A stretch of DNA of 64,000 nucleotides from assembly GCA_016714445.1 (NCBI GenBank), contig JADJNF010000009.1, positions 496,001 through 560,000 of the forward strand, read 5' to 3'. Positions 8,397 through 18,576 of the stretch are shown here, piece by piece. A program made the translations under genes and the position numbers. The notes under the pieces are model-generated. The model saw nothing but the letters and a program-made list of their open reading frames with translations. It made no database searches and was not told where the DNA came from. This DNA comes from Saprospiraceae bacterium. GTDB lineage: Bacteria > Bacteroidota > Bacteroidia > Chitinophagales > Saprospiraceae. The first letter of the stretch is position 1; the number at the start of each line of letters is the position of its first letter.

Positions 8397-9146
8397 TTAT
8401 TTCCAAAAATAATAAGTTCCATGTAAAACAGCTAAACCAAAATTAAATTCTAAATCATTTATGTCTGAATTTGAAAAACTTGAATTATTGTGAGCTTCAA
8501 ATTCTTCATCTGATGAGTTATTTTGAAAAAAACCGTCCATTACTATTTCGTATCTTGTGCTTTTTGAATTATTTGAGTCATTTAACAAGCTTAAAAATGT
8601 AGATTTGAAACTATTTTTAAAAGCTGCTAAATTAAAGTTTTCAAAATTTACACCAAGTCTCTTTAATTCTTCAACAGAATTTAGAAAAATAAAATCATAT
8701 GTATCATCATCAGAAACTCCAACCGGTAATTCTAGCGATTTAAAAAGCAATTTGTTATGAATTGAACTAATATGATCGAGGTCAAAGTTAGTGTTCTGTA
8801 TGACATATATATTATTTTCAATACTAGGTATTAAAGGTAAATTTACTAATGTGAATTCGTTTTCGTTTGGAATAATTCTTCCCGCACCTACACTTGCTCC
8901 AACACAACCCATTACTCCACCCAACATTCCACCAATGACCGTGCCTTCGGGACCTAAAAATGACCCATACCAAGCTCCTGTAGAAACACCACTTAAACCA
9001 CCACCCACGTCGGCAGCGAGTCCCTTCCAATTTCTTTTTCTTAACTCTAATTTTTTTTCAAAATTGTAATTCTGATTTAACGTATTATCCTTTTGGCAAG
9101 ATGAACTAATAATAGATATTAAAAATAATAAAATTAAACTTCTCAT
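8397..9146 (-). CDS. Lipoprotein with glycine-zipper segment
   Basis: This encodes a 249-residue protein when started at the ATG at 9146, which gives a clean lipoprotein signal (MRSLILLFLISIISSSC, cysteine 17). The longer frame from 9185 would bury it. After a basic stretch (ELRKRNWKG) comes a glycine-rich segment, GGGLSGVSTGAWYGSFLGPE followed by GTVIGGMLGGVMGC. This resembles glycine-zipper membrane segments of small outer-membrane or bacteriocin-like proteins. The rest is Asn/Ser-rich with YEIVMDGFF and a FGLAVLHGTYYFWK end. Function is unknown. It sits 12 bp before the small membrane protein gene. Confidence 0.65.
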   Translation of the reverse strand: MRSLILLFLISIISSSCQKDNTLNQNYNFEKKLELRKRNWKGLAADVGGGLSGVSTGAWYGSFLGPEGTVIGGMLGGVMGCVGASVGAGRIIPNENEFTLVNLPLIPSIENNIYVIQNTNFDLDHISSIHNKLLFKSLELPVGVSDDDTYDFIFLNSVEELKRLGVNFENFNLAAFKNSFKSTFLSLLNDSNNSKSTRYEIVMDGFFQNNSSDEEFEAHNNSSFSNSDINDLEFNFGLAVLHGTYYFWK

Positions 9147-10403
9147 AAAACAAAAAATTAACTTTGGTTGACCAGCAGTTCCCACCGTTTGACCAATCGG
9201 TCACAGCATCTTCTTATACTTTGTACTTCATCGTTTTACACACCCTCATCCTATAACTCTGAACGTCTGTCTTTGATTTTCTCCGTTTCTTGTTGAGTTT
9301 TGTTTTTGGAATCTTAGATTTTCGAAGGACTTTTCCTTTCTAATCGATGCTAACTATATAAATAAGCTAAACTCCTTTGGACCTATCAACCTCATAACTC
9401 CTTGATTTTCTGCTCATATTAAATATATAAATATACGAATGTTTGTTAATACAATGTTCCTTTATAAATCTTTGGCTTCCCCAAGTTCAAACGTTTCAAA
9501 AATAATATGTAATCGGCTTTTTTATCACTTTGGTGCATGACAAGTCTACTACCTGTACGGCACAAAGATAAAACCCAACTTATTTCTCAACGGTGCGCAG
9601 TCCACTCACTTCATCATTTTCTCCTATCCCAATGTTCAAAAACTTCTCCTTGTCTTCGTCAAATCCTGATAACTCTGACAAATGTAAAATATCTTAAGAA
9701 TAAATAAAACATTTCGGGTATAAAAGTTTTTTTTTGATGAGTTATGAGATGTGAGAGACTTGCCCGATTACCATGCAATGGCCAAGCGGGTGAGTTACGA
9801 ATGACATGCGCGAAGGTCACCCCTTCTAAGAATGGGGCTTGCCTGCTTCGTATTTGTCAAGACCTTAGCGGCTTGAGCAAGCCGGGTAGCAAAGGCAATA
9901 ATTATATTGTCAAGGTTTTCTTTTGTAGCTATACCTGAATCCAGTACCATGATGGACTTTCACTCCACATAGCCTGATCCGGACCAGTGCTCTGTTCAGA
10001 TAAAAAGTTAACAACACAGGAGTTATTTAATGAATTTTTAAAAATCAGGCTTATCTCTATAATTTGAACTCCAACGTGGTAAAATAACAATGGCCGTTGT
10101 TTTTTCCAAGATCAAGAAGAAGAGCGTAAAGAAATCGTCGCAAACGATCTTAGATCTGAACTGTGGACGCCGTGCTACAGCTTGGGCGACATCTTATAAA
10201 TAATCAATGAACGGCGAGTATTTTTTAACGCAGATATTTTAAAAAAGAACCACATTTCATTAAGTTCTTTATCTGGACAGAGCAATAGTGACGTTGCACT
10301 ACAATAAACTGATTCCTTCAAATCAGATAATCCTGATTTAATCCATATTTAATGCAATATATTTCTATTTTTGCTACATCATTTATGAATAAAATATCCG
10401 GTA
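9147..10403. other. Gene-poor decayed region
   Basis: About 1.25 kb without a credible intact gene. Two remnants can be seen on the minus strand. One frame ending at 9580 reads LSELSGFDEDKEKFLNIGIG and is unassigned. A stretch running down from about 9962 reads KSIMVLDSGIATKENL, similar to a short block of IS1634/IS4-type transposases. Near the right end, TATTTTTG at 10366-10373 matches the Bacteroidota -7 element and probably belongs to the sigma factor promoter; no good -33 TTTG is seen. Confidence 0.4.
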
Positions 10404-10913
10404 TTGGATAAATCATCTTTTAAAAACCTTTTTGAACTGCATTATTCGCCGCTGTGCAATTTTGCGTACAGGATAACGGATGATATAGATCAGGCGGAAG
10501 ATATTGTACAGGATATTTTTGTAAAAGTATGGAATGATCCTGATTTGCTGGATGGCAATAAAAATATCAATTCCTATCTGTACTCGATGGTCAGAAATCG
10601 GGCATTGGAAGTCATCAGAAGAGAAAATATAAGTCAAAAAATAAACCAGCAATTAGAATATATTCAAAACAATGCTGCTGATACTAATGTGGAAGAGGAA
10701 GAGATAGAAAAGCTTCTATTATTAGAACAAATATATGTATCCATACGACAATTACCACCAAAATGTTCAGAAGTTTTCACCTTGAGTAAGGTAAATGGTT
10801 TAACTTACGTCCAAATTGCAGAAAAGATGAATATCTCTGTGAAAACGGTAGAAAATCATATGGGCAAAGCATTAAGATTAATGCGGGCATTATTGACCAA
10901 ATCATTAAAATGA
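10404..10913 (+). CDS. ECF RNA polymerase sigma-70 factor
   Basis: This encodes a 169-residue ECF sigma factor. Region 2 is YRITDDIDQAEDIVQDIFVK followed by VW and YLYSMVRNRALEVIRR (residues about 20-75), for -10 recognition and core binding. Region 4 is LPPKCSEVFTLSKVNGLTY, IAEKMNISVKTVENHMGKAL (residues about 115-160), the -35-binding HTH. The start is TTG at 10404, because an in-frame TGA lies at 10386 and no ATG fits. It is followed after 24 bp by a FecR-type anti-sigma factor and then a TonB receptor, so it should direct expression of that uptake system in response to the receptor's ligand. Confidence 0.93.
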   Translation: MDKSSFKNLFELHYSPLCNFAYRITDDIDQAEDIVQDIFVKVWNDPDLLDGNKNINSYLYSMVRNRALEVIRRENISQKINQQLEYIQNNAADTNVEEEEIEKLLLLEQIYVSIRQLPPKCSEVFTLSKVNGLTYVQIAEKMNISVKTVENHMGKALRLMRALLTKSLK

Positions 10914-10937
10914 AAGTTATTCATCCGATATAAATAT

Positions 10938-11879
10938 ATGAATATAAAAAAATTAATAACCACATTCATACTCCGTAAAGAAGACCATGAAGAAAAAGAA
11001 GCCATCCAACACTGGAAACAGGAATCGATGGAAAATCTGGAGTCTCTGCGTCAAATGATGAAAATAAATGAGCTTTCTGACGGAGTAAAAAATTATCAAC
11101 AAGTAAATACGGCATCAGCCTGGAACAAGGTCGAACATCGTCTGGAGCGTCGAACACCTGTTTATCATCTGGTTACTTTCAGAAATATCGCCGCTGTAGC
11201 TATACTATTGGTCATATCTTTAGTGGCATATCAATATGTACTGACCCCATCCACACCCAACGTAGGTCTGAATACTTATGTGGCTTCGGATAAACAAGAC
11301 ATACATCTTTCTGATGGAAGTCTAATAAAACTTGACAAAAACAGTACCTTAAAAGAAAAAGCATTTAGAAATATATACCTTGATGGAAGAGCATATTTTG
11401 ATATAGCCACGGATAAATCCCATCCATTTTCCATTCAGCTGCAGCATGGAAAAATAACCGTACTCGGCACTGCATTTAATATAAATACTTCTGCAAAATT
11501 TTCTCAAATATATGTGACCGAAGGCAGAGTAAAATATGAATATAAAGATACAGAATATATTTTGACTGCCGGGGATCTGCTGGATGTAGTTGATGGCAAT
11601 GTTGTACGCTCTGCAAAACCAATCATTTCACCTGAAAAATGGACCCATCAAAAGATTGTTTTTGAAAATAAAAGTCTGCATGAAGTTTTGGAAACACTTT
11701 CTATTATTCACAATATGGAAATAATATTTGTCAGCCAGGAAAAAACTGACTTATGCAAAATTAATACAAGCTTCACCAACGAAAGTATAGATCAGATACT
11801 TCGTGAGCTTGAAATATTATCGGGTCTGAAATATACCATCTCCAACAATAAAATAGTGATAAAAACCTACAAATGCTAG
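10938..11879 (+). CDS. FecR-family anti-sigma factor
   Basis: This encodes a 313-residue single-pass inner-membrane regulator. The N-terminal ~80 residues are cytoplasmic and would hold the sigma factor. The membrane helix is around residues 82-102 (NIAAVAILLVISLVAYQYVL). The periplasmic FecR domain carries LSDGSLIKLDKNSTL, GRAYFDIATDKSHPF and VLGTAFNINT. The C-terminal DUF4974 domain runs from SLHEVLETLSIIHNMEIIF to ISNNKIVIKTY. In this family the periplasmic part senses the TonB receptor's signalling domain and frees the sigma factor. It sits 24 bp after the sigma gene and 3 bp before the receptor gene. Confidence 0.93.
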   Translation: MNIKKLITTFILRKEDHEEKEAIQHWKQESMENLESLRQMMKINELSDGVKNYQQVNTASAWNKVEHRLERRTPVYHLVTFRNIAAVAILLVISLVAYQYVLTPSTPNVGLNTYVASDKQDIHLSDGSLIKLDKNSTLKEKAFRNIYLDGRAYFDIATDKSHPFSIQLQHGKITVLGTAFNINTSAKFSQIYVTEGRVKYEYKDTEYILTAGDLLDVVDGNVVRSAKPIISPEKWTHQKIVFENKSLHEVLETLSIIHNMEIIFVSQEKTDLCKINTSFTNESIDQILRELEILSGLKYTISNNKIVIKTYKC

Positions 11880-11882
11880 TGT

Positions 11883-14525
11883 ATGCGTTGCAGGTTCATC
11901 TTTGGTAGTTTGCTTTTTATTTGTGTTTGTGTTAACACATCTTTTGCCCAAACTGATATATTAAATACGGAAATTAACATAGAAGACGGAACCATCTTTC
12001 AGACCAAAAAAGATGTTTTAACCTATTTATCAGATAAGTACCATATTATTTTCAGTTATAATGCCAATCTTCTGGAAGACAACGGAATAGTGGTATTAAA
12101 AAATGAAAGACTTTCACTGAAAGAATTGCTGAATGAGATGTTTTCTGATGATCAATTACTCATCATCACCGTCATTCCCAATAAAATCATACTGCAAAGC
12201 AAAGGTCCTAAACTAAAAGTCATATCCGTCAGTGGAAAAGTGTATGACCGGGATTCGGGTGAGTCCATATATGGCGCCGTCATTTATGAAAATCATAGCA
12301 ATGTATCGGTTCTTTCCAATGAAAAAGGCTATTTTACCATCACCTTACCCAAAGGAAAAGCCAATATTGAAGTCAGATATCTGGGATATAAGTCATCCAC
12401 AATAACGATTGACTTAGACAAACCTGTAAAATTTGACATACCAATGGTTAGCGACAATCTATTGGATACGATTATCATCGATGATCCTATGATGCGGATC
12501 CAACTGATAGATGGAGGAAATATCATAGATGTATTTAAATCCAGGGAACTCCGGTCTATAATTGGGGAAAAAGACATGATCAACAACGTACGGGTAATAC
12601 CGGGTGTGCAGTCCGGCGGAGAAGGTCAGAGTGGCCTGTATGTGAGAGGAGGAACACCGGATCAAAACCTGATTTTACTGGACGGAGTGGCTTTATATGA
12701 AACGAGCCACATCGGAGGTATTTCATCTATATTTATGGAAGAAAGTATCAAAGAAGCCAGTTTTGTGCGCAATGGATTTCCAGCGAGATATGGAGGCAGA
12801 CTCTCAGGAGTGTTGGATATTCAACTCAAAGAAGGCAACAGATATACGCATAAAACAGAAATATCAGCTGGGTTGGCAGGTTCCAAAATACATCTGGAAG
12901 GTCCGGTATTTTCAGGTAAAACTACGTATAGTATAACAGCCAGGACATCATGGTTAAATTTTTATGTAAATAGTCTGTTGAGGAAATTTACAAAATATGA
13001 CAATATAAATCTGTCCTACTCTGATATTCTGGGCAAATTTACACACCGTTTCAGCCCATCCAACAGCATCAGTCTGACCATCTATCAAGGCAGTGACAGG
13101 CTCCAGCTTACCAAAGAAAATACTTTTGAAGATGCTGATTATCAACTCAATGTATTTGATCGAAATGGACTTGACTGGGGAAATAGTATGGCAACCCTGA
13201 AATGGAACGTTTTGCTGAGTGACAAACTAAGCCTTAAGGTCCAGAGCGGTGCGCTCAGATATAAAAATGGATCAAGATCAAGTTACAAATTTGAAACCAT
13301 CGCCGCAGATAGTATAAAAACAGACGAACTAGATGTAATTACGAAATCAAATATCACCGATTTTAATATAAAAAGTGATCTGGAATATTACCTGGATGAC
13401 CATCACGTGCTCCGTGCGGGTGCCAATACCATCATCCAACAGTTTAACCCTACCATAAAACAAAGTACATTTATTATAGCGGGCAATGCAGACAATATTA
13501 TAGACAAAGATTCACTGATCAATGCCAGACAATATCAGTTTTATGTGGAAGACAACTATAAAATAAATACAACGCTCTTTTTATACACCGGCTTTCATTA
13601 TGCCAGATTTATTCAGGGCAAAACCCAATACGGCTCATTACAACCCAGGTTAAAACTATTGTGGACTCCTATTCCAAAACATATTTTTTCCGGTGCATTT
13701 TCCAGGATGACCCAGTATGTCCACTTGCTCTCCAACTCGGGTCTTGGCCTTCCTTCAGACTTATGGGTTCCATCTACCAGTCTGATTAAACCACAACATT
13801 CGGATCAATTTAGCTTGAGCTATACATGGAATACAGGCAAAGGTGCTTACATCTATCTCGGAGGATACCAAAGAAAATTCACCAACTCGCTTGAATACAC
13901 TTCCCCCGTGGAACTTTTTTATTTTTTGATCAATGATCAGAACATTGTACCGGTGTATAATACTTCCAGAGATTGGGAGAGAAACCTTCTCGTAGGTAGT
14001 GCAACATCCAAAGGACTTGAATTTTTGGTTCATAAAACTGAAGGTAATACAAAAGGATGGTCATCTGTTACCTGGTCAAAAACCGAAAGAAAATTTGCCC
14101 TTTTAAACAAGGGTTTGCCCTTCCCTGCCAATCATGATAAGACATGGAATATTAATATGGGATTGTCACAAAAATTGAGTACTGCATTTTCAGCTGGGAT
14201 AAATTTTGTATATACTACCGGCAATACATTTTCACTGGCCACTGAAGAATATGATTCGGCCCTGGGTATAACTTTATTGAGGGCGGATGGACGAAATAAT
14301 TATCGTTTGCCGCCATTTCATCATGTGAGTTTAAATGCTGACTATCTGATCAAAGGTAAAAAATTTGATACCATGCTGAATCTAAATCTGTATAATATTT
14401 ACAACCGGTTAAATGCTTATTTTATTTACATTTATGAAAACCCTGCACCACCTTACAACAGATATCTCAAAAAAGTCAGCATACTTCCATTTACACCATC
14501 TCTAACAGTTTCGATAAAATTTTAA
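11883..14525 (+). CDS. TonB-dependent receptor with STN signalling domain
   Basis: This encodes an 880-residue outer-membrane receptor. The signal peptide ends TSFAQ at residue 23. The STN domain (about 25-110) has YLSDKYHIIFSYNANLL and LSLKELLNEMF and should contact the FecR protein. A carboxypeptidase-regulatory-like beta-sandwich follows (GKVYDRDSGESIYGAVIYE). The plug has VRVIPGVQSGGEGQSGLYVR, GGTPDQNLILLDG and YGGRLSGVLDI. The rest is a 22-strand-type barrel ending FTPSLTVSIKF with the terminal aromatic residue. It imports an unknown ligand with TonB/ExbBD energy. The DUF4249 lipoprotein downstream is the usual partner of this receptor class. The ligand cannot be read from the sequence. 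Confidence 0.93.
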   Translation: MRCRFIFGSLLFICVCVNTSFAQTDILNTEINIEDGTIFQTKKDVLTYLSDKYHIIFSYNANLLEDNGIVVLKNERLSLKELLNEMFSDDQLLIITVIPNKIILQSKGPKLKVISVSGKVYDRDSGESIYGAVIYENHSNVSVLSNEKGYFTITLPKGKANIEVRYLGYKSSTITIDLDKPVKFDIPMVSDNLLDTIIIDDPMMRIQLIDGGNIIDVFKSRELRSIIGEKDMINNVRVIPGVQSGGEGQSGLYVRGGTPDQNLILLDGVALYETSHIGGISSIFMEESIKEASFVRNGFPARYGGRLSGVLDIQLKEGNRYTHKTEISAGLAGSKIHLEGPVFSGKTTYSITARTSWLNFYVNSLLRKFTKYDNINLSYSDILGKFTHRFSPSNSISLTIYQGSDRLQLTKENTFEDADYQLNVFDRNGLDWGNSMATLKWNVLLSDKLSLKVQSGALRYKNGSRSSYKFETIAADSIKTDELDVITKSNITDFNIKSDLEYYLDDHHVLRAGANTIIQQFNPTIKQSTFIIAGNADNIIDKDSLINARQYQFYVEDNYKINTTLFLYTGFHYARFIQGKTQYGSLQPRLKLLWTPIPKHIFSGAFSRMTQYVHLLSNSGLGLPSDLWVPSTSLIKPQHSDQFSLSYTWNTGKGAYIYLGGYQRKFTNSLEYTSPVELFYFLINDQNIVPVYNTSRDWERNLLVGSATSKGLEFLVHKTEGNTKGWSSVTWSKTERKFALLNKGLPFPANHDKTWNINMGLSQKLSTAFSAGINFVYTTGNTFSLATEEYDSALGITLLRADGRNNYRLPPFHHVSLNADYLIKGKKFDTMLNLNLYNIYNRLNAYFIYIYENPAPPYNRYLKKVSILPFTPSLTVSIKF

Positions 14526-14646
14526 AATAATATTCGGCAAACATTATAAAAATCAGATGTCAAAAGGATAATATTTTGCTTGAGCGGGAAAATCCAAAAA
14601 GTATTCAATTGTGTAATATAAAGTTGCAAAATATTAATTTAAAAAC

Positions 14647-14679
14647 TTGAAATTTTATGTCTGGAATATTGTACATTTG
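14647..14679 (+). promoter_or_regulatory. Bacteroidota-type promoter candidate
   Basis: TTG at 14647-14649 and an exact TAnnTTTG (TACATTTG) at 14672-14679, 22 bp apart, end 17 bp before the DUF4249 start codon. It suggests the partner lipoprotein can be transcribed independently of the receptor. Confidence 0.5.
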
Positions 14680-14696
14680 TATTGAATTTTTAAAAT

Positions 14697-15596
14697 ATGC
14701 CTGGTTCCAAGTATTCTGTCTTCTTATTATTTGCCATGCTGACCATATCGGCATGTGAAGAAGATTTTCTGCTTTTAAGGCCGGACTTCAAACCTTCAGT
14801 GGTTGTCAACTCTATATTTAAGGCTGGAAAACCATGGACGGTCAATCTTACCTATAGCAAAGACATCCTTACTTCCGGATCAGAAATACTGGAGATTACC
14901 AACGCTGAAGTAGCTGTCATCGAAAAAAACAATGGGCGTGAAATCATCCTGAGACACATAGGTAAAGGTGTATATCAATCTGACATTTATCCGCCCCTGC
15001 CTGACAAAACATATGAACTTGTCGTTAATGTTCCAGGATATCAGGTTGTAAAAGCCACCAGCAATGCACCTCAAAAAGCCAATGTAGTGAATATTATCTC
15101 CGATTATGTTGACCAAAATACCACTAAAGTAAATTTTGAAATAAAAGACAATATAAATAATTATTACATCTGGAATTTTATCTCTTCCAATCCGAAAAAC
15201 CCTATTGACTCAAACTTTACCGGAAATCCTAAAGAATTGGTCTCTTCTATCATTAAATATAAGAACATTTCGGGCTATCTGAACAACTTATCCATTCTAA
15301 ATGAAAATGATGCAGCAGCACAGGGTGGAACATTCTCAACAAATATAACAGACAATAAAAACAACATTGAGGGTCAAACAGAAACCAATCCGGACGAGAC
15401 TGGAATCACTAAAAGATATCTTAGATTATTGACCACCAGCAAAGACTTGTACAATTACTATAAAACAGTGGAAAAATTTACTGCAGCAGACAACCATAAT
15501 TCCAGTTTCTCACACTCACCGGAAATATATTCCAACATAAAAAATGGTTTGGGAATTTTTGCCGGTTACACGGAAGAATTTAAAGAAGTGAAATAA
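14697..15596 (+). CDS. DUF4249-family lipoprotein
   Basis: This encodes a 299-residue lipoprotein with lipobox LTISAC (cysteine 20) followed by EEDFLLLRPDFKPSVVVNSI. This opening, with the NLTYSKDIL and EVAVIE-NNGREIIL segments and YELVVNVPGY, is characteristic of DUF4249. Members sit next to STN-type TonB receptors in Bacteroidota and are thought to be surface or periplasmic ligand-binding partners. It follows the receptor by 171 bp, has its own promoter candidate, and is followed 3 bp later by a GNAT gene. The C-terminus (LGIFAGYTEEFKEVK) matches the usual DUF4249 end, so the gene appears complete. Confidence 0.87.
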   Translation: MPGSKYSVFLLFAMLTISACEEDFLLLRPDFKPSVVVNSIFKAGKPWTVNLTYSKDILTSGSEILEITNAEVAVIEKNNGREIILRHIGKGVYQSDIYPPLPDKTYELVVNVPGYQVVKATSNAPQKANVVNIISDYVDQNTTKVNFEIKDNINNYYIWNFISSNPKNPIDSNFTGNPKELVSSIIKYKNISGYLNNLSILNENDAAAQGGTFSTNITDNKNNIEGQTETNPDETGITKRYLRLLTTSKDLYNYYKTVEKFTAADNHNSSFSHSPEIYSNIKNGLGIFAGYTEEFKEVK

Positions 15597-15599
15597 ATC

Positions 15600-16046
15600 A
15601 TGCAAAGTGCTTATTACTGCAGTATCATAGACTTTGGTACGCCCGAATTTGATGAAGCATTAAAATTAAGGAATGAAGTATTGAGAAAACCACTCAATAT
15701 GGTATTTAACCCTGAAGATATTGCCACAGAATATGATTCCTTCCACATTGGATGTTATACTCAGGCTGGTGAGTTGATGGCTGTATTGACTCTAAAACCT
15801 GTTGACAACAAAATAGTAAAAATGAGACAGGTTGCAGTGGACCCAAAAAGTCAATCAAAGGGATTGGGAACCTATCTGGTGCACGAAAGCGAAAAATTTG
15901 CAGTAGTAAAAGGTTTTGAAAAAATAGAGCTTCATGCCAGGGATACTGCCGTAGATTTTTATAAAAAATCAGGGTATATTCCAGAGGGAAAAATCTTTAA
16001 AGAAGTGGGCATTGACCATTTATCTATGTATAAAATTTTACCTTAA
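15600..16046 (+). CDS. GNAT-family N-acetyltransferase
   Basis: This encodes a 148-residue cytoplasmic acetyltransferase. It shows the acetyl-CoA-binding core: MRQVAVDPKSQSKGLGTYLV carries the V-x-P-x-x-Q/R-x-x-G-x-G/A loop (QSKGLG), followed by EKFAVVKGFEKIELHARDTA and VDFYKKSGYIPEG, the usual motif B. Length is normal. The substrate is unknown. It starts 3 bp after the DUF4249 stop, suggesting co-transcription, although such genes also occur as passengers. About 370 bp of AT-rich DNA follows. Confidence 0.9.
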   Translation: MQSAYYCSIIDFGTPEFDEALKLRNEVLRKPLNMVFNPEDIATEYDSFHIGCYTQAGELMAVLTLKPVDNKIVKMRQVAVDPKSQSKGLGTYLVHESEKFAVVKGFEKIELHARDTAVDFYKKSGYIPEGKIFKEVGIDHLSMYKILP

Positions 16047-16412
16047 CTATCATTTATATTTCGAATTTTGAGCAAAGAATGGCGCATTCTCCATTAAGCC
16101 ATCAAGAAATAAAATAAAAATTTCACATAAAAAATAGTAAGAATTTTCAGACTATCTATTTATTCGTTTTTCTATGTTACTTACTTAAATATATAACAGA
16201 ATATTAGAAAGCTATTCATCTGCAGATATTATCGGTGGTATATAAAGTGTATATTATTGATATAGTACATTTTAAGTATAATAGAATATTGCATAAAATA
16301 CATACCTAACTGATATTCAATACATTAAATTTATAAATATACAATTTGTAACCCATTTTTAATGATAAAATATTGGGTTTAATGTATACTATAAAGTAAT
16401 TTTGCTTATTAA
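16047..16412. other. Gene-free AT-rich intergenic region
   Basis: No gene, hairpin or repeat can be supported. It must hold the promoter of the SdrD-B protein gene, but I cannot place -33/-7 elements with confidence. Confidence 0.5.
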
Positions 16413-18551
16413 ATGAATCATCAGCAAACAGTTGAGTCCCAAAATTCATTACCAAGCAAAACTGATTTTAACATGAATAATTGTAATTATTTCAGTGTAA
16501 TTAACATATTACCAAAAATTTTCTACTCCTTTCTGATATTACTGTTACCTTCTTTGAGCATTAGCCAAAGTGATATTGCCGGTAAGGTGTGGTTTGATAC
16601 CAATGCCAATGGATTGATCGATCCACTGGAAAACACTTTTCCAAATATTCCTGTGTTTCTGATCACTTGTTCAGGTCAGTTTGTACAAGCGACGCAAACA
16701 AATGGAACCGGAGATTATGGGTTTACCAATGTTGCAGATGGCAATTATAAACTCTTTTTCAATACTTCAGGTTTAAGCTCCATATATGTTTTTACTATTA
16801 CTGATACCAATCTTGATAATAACGCACTTGCAAATGGTTATACGGATTGTAATGTTATTGATGTAAACACAATTGATGAATACATCCTTAACGCAGGACT
16901 TACCATATTGACTTCTATCGGTGATAAAATATGGAATGACCTCAATGGAAATGGTCTGCAGGAAATCGGCGAACCAGGCATTTCAAATGTTACTGTAAAT
17001 TTACATCGTCAGGCAGATGATGCCATCGTTTCAACTACTACAAGTAATGCAAGCGGAACATATGGCTTCACAAATATACTGCCCGGAGATTATTTTATTT
17101 CTATGTTGCCTTTAAACGTTTACCTTCCTACAATAATCAATTTTGCCAATCCTGCACTTAACAGTGACATCACCGGATATAATGGACCTAATACCACCGA
17201 TAGTTTTACGATTGTCGCAGGAGAAAACAATTTTAATTTGGATGCTGGTTTTTATGAATGTGCAAAAATTTGCGGATTTATGTATTATGATGGAAATTTC
17301 AATAATACTTTAAACTTCAACGAAAACGGCATTAATGGACTTCAAGTCAGATTATGGAGAATTGCATCAGGTGACACTTTATTATATTTGGAGCAATATA
17401 CCGGTCCAAAACCCGGATCTCCGAGCGATGATGGATATTATGAATTTTGTGTACCGCCGGGAAAATACTTTATCGAAGTATCTGGCTTACTGCCAGATGA
17501 CATTATCGCCGGACTGCCATTCGTAGGAAATAATCCATTAATTTTCAACTACATCACCCATGCCAATGGTAACAATACAACCAATAATATTGATGTCATC
17601 AGTGGCGATGAATTCTGTCATATAAATGGTGGATTTTATTGTACAGGATCGATCGTAACCCGCGTTTGGTTTGATACTAATCAGAATGGAGTTCAGGATG
17701 ATGCCGATTATGGTATGGGCAATACCGCTGTTTTTCTGTATGACCAATACTACAATCTGATAGAAATTGGGTTTACTACACCTGATGGATATTATCTTTT
17801 TGACAGCTTGAGCAATGGTTCCTATTTTGTATACAGCAATATTGAACCTGAATTTTCTTACACCATACCTCACATGGGCGAAGATGATTTTGATAGTGAT
17901 ATTGATGGTACCATGGGAGAAGGCACTACAGCATTGTTTGTCATCGATAGTTGCCAGCACTACAATCATGTAGATGCAGGGATAGCTTTTGGTGTTTTAC
18001 CAGTGATATGGGGAGACATAAGTGTATCAAAAAATAAAAATTTTCAAACGGTGACATGGAATGTTTTGAGTGAAAACAATGTATCCCATTATATCGTCAC
18101 TAAAAATAAATCAGGTAATGATACTTGGGATAACATCGGCACAGTTAAATCCATAGGTAATAAAAACGATGGACAATATCATTTTGACGATTATGATACC
18201 TATTTTACTTCCGATATAAATTATCGAGTGATAGCTGTGGATTATGATGGGAAAGCTTTACAAAGTAAAATTGTCACTCTGGATCCTGATGATAAAAATT
18301 TAAAATTCAATGTGCATCCAAATCCTGCATCAGACCTTATAGAAATAAAAATAACCGGCGCTGATAAAGAAAATCAAAATCTTTCTGTCAGCATATACAA
18401 CTCTTTAGGTGTGGATATTTTAACCTTTCCTGTCGATGGAGTATCAACGATAAACATCCCGGTTTCAGAAATGACTCCGGGCATTTACAGGGTAACCCTG
18501 AAATCAAATTATAAGATTTTACAAAGCAACAATGTTATTATAGCTAGATAG
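16413..18551 (+). CDS. SdrD B-like domain T9SS type A surface protein
   Basis: This encodes a 712-residue secreted protein. It has a hydrophobic export signal around residues 33-53 (FYSFLILLLPSLSISQ); a start at the internal ATG at 16473 would give a more normal signal peptide. At least four SdrD B-type beta-sandwich domains follow, each opening with a calcium-site phrase: VWFDTNANGLIDPLEN, IWNDLNGNGLQEIGEPG, MYYDGNFNNTLNFNENG and VWFDTNQNGVQDDADYG. A fibronectin-like stretch precedes the type A sorting domain (VHPNPASDLIEIKI to GIYRVTLKSNYKILQ). It is likely a calcium-stabilised surface stalk or adhesin exported by T9SS. It stands alone, convergent with the minus-strand gene at 18577. Confidence 0.87.
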   Translation: MNHQQTVESQNSLPSKTDFNMNNCNYFSVINILPKIFYSFLILLLPSLSISQSDIAGKVWFDTNANGLIDPLENTFPNIPVFLITCSGQFVQATQTNGTGDYGFTNVADGNYKLFFNTSGLSSIYVFTITDTNLDNNALANGYTDCNVIDVNTIDEYILNAGLTILTSIGDKIWNDLNGNGLQEIGEPGISNVTVNLHRQADDAIVSTTTSNASGTYGFTNILPGDYFISMLPLNVYLPTIINFANPALNSDITGYNGPNTTDSFTIVAGENNFNLDAGFYECAKICGFMYYDGNFNNTLNFNENGINGLQVRLWRIASGDTLLYLEQYTGPKPGSPSDDGYYEFCVPPGKYFIEVSGLLPDDIIAGLPFVGNNPLIFNYITHANGNNTTNNIDVISGDEFCHINGGFYCTGSIVTRVWFDTNQNGVQDDADYGMGNTAVFLYDQYYNLIEIGFTTPDGYYLFDSLSNGSYFVYSNIEPEFSYTIPHMGEDDFDSDIDGTMGEGTTALFVIDSCQHYNHVDAGIAFGVLPVIWGDISVSKNKNFQTVTWNVLSENNVSHYIVTKNKSGNDTWDNIGTVKSIGNKNDGQYHFDDYDTYFTSDINYRVIAVDYDGKALQSKIVTLDPDDKNLKFNVHPNPASDLIEIKITGADKENQNLSVSIYNSLGVDILTFPVDGVSTINIPVSEMTPGIYRVTLKSNYKILQSNNVIIAR

Positions 18552-18576
18552 ACAGGCTTCAAACCAATTTTAATAA

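Noticed and set aside
9744..9938. 64-codon plus-strand frame in the gene-poor region
   Set aside because: The composition is unlike a protein, with no family match. The opposite strand shows a transposase-like trace instead.
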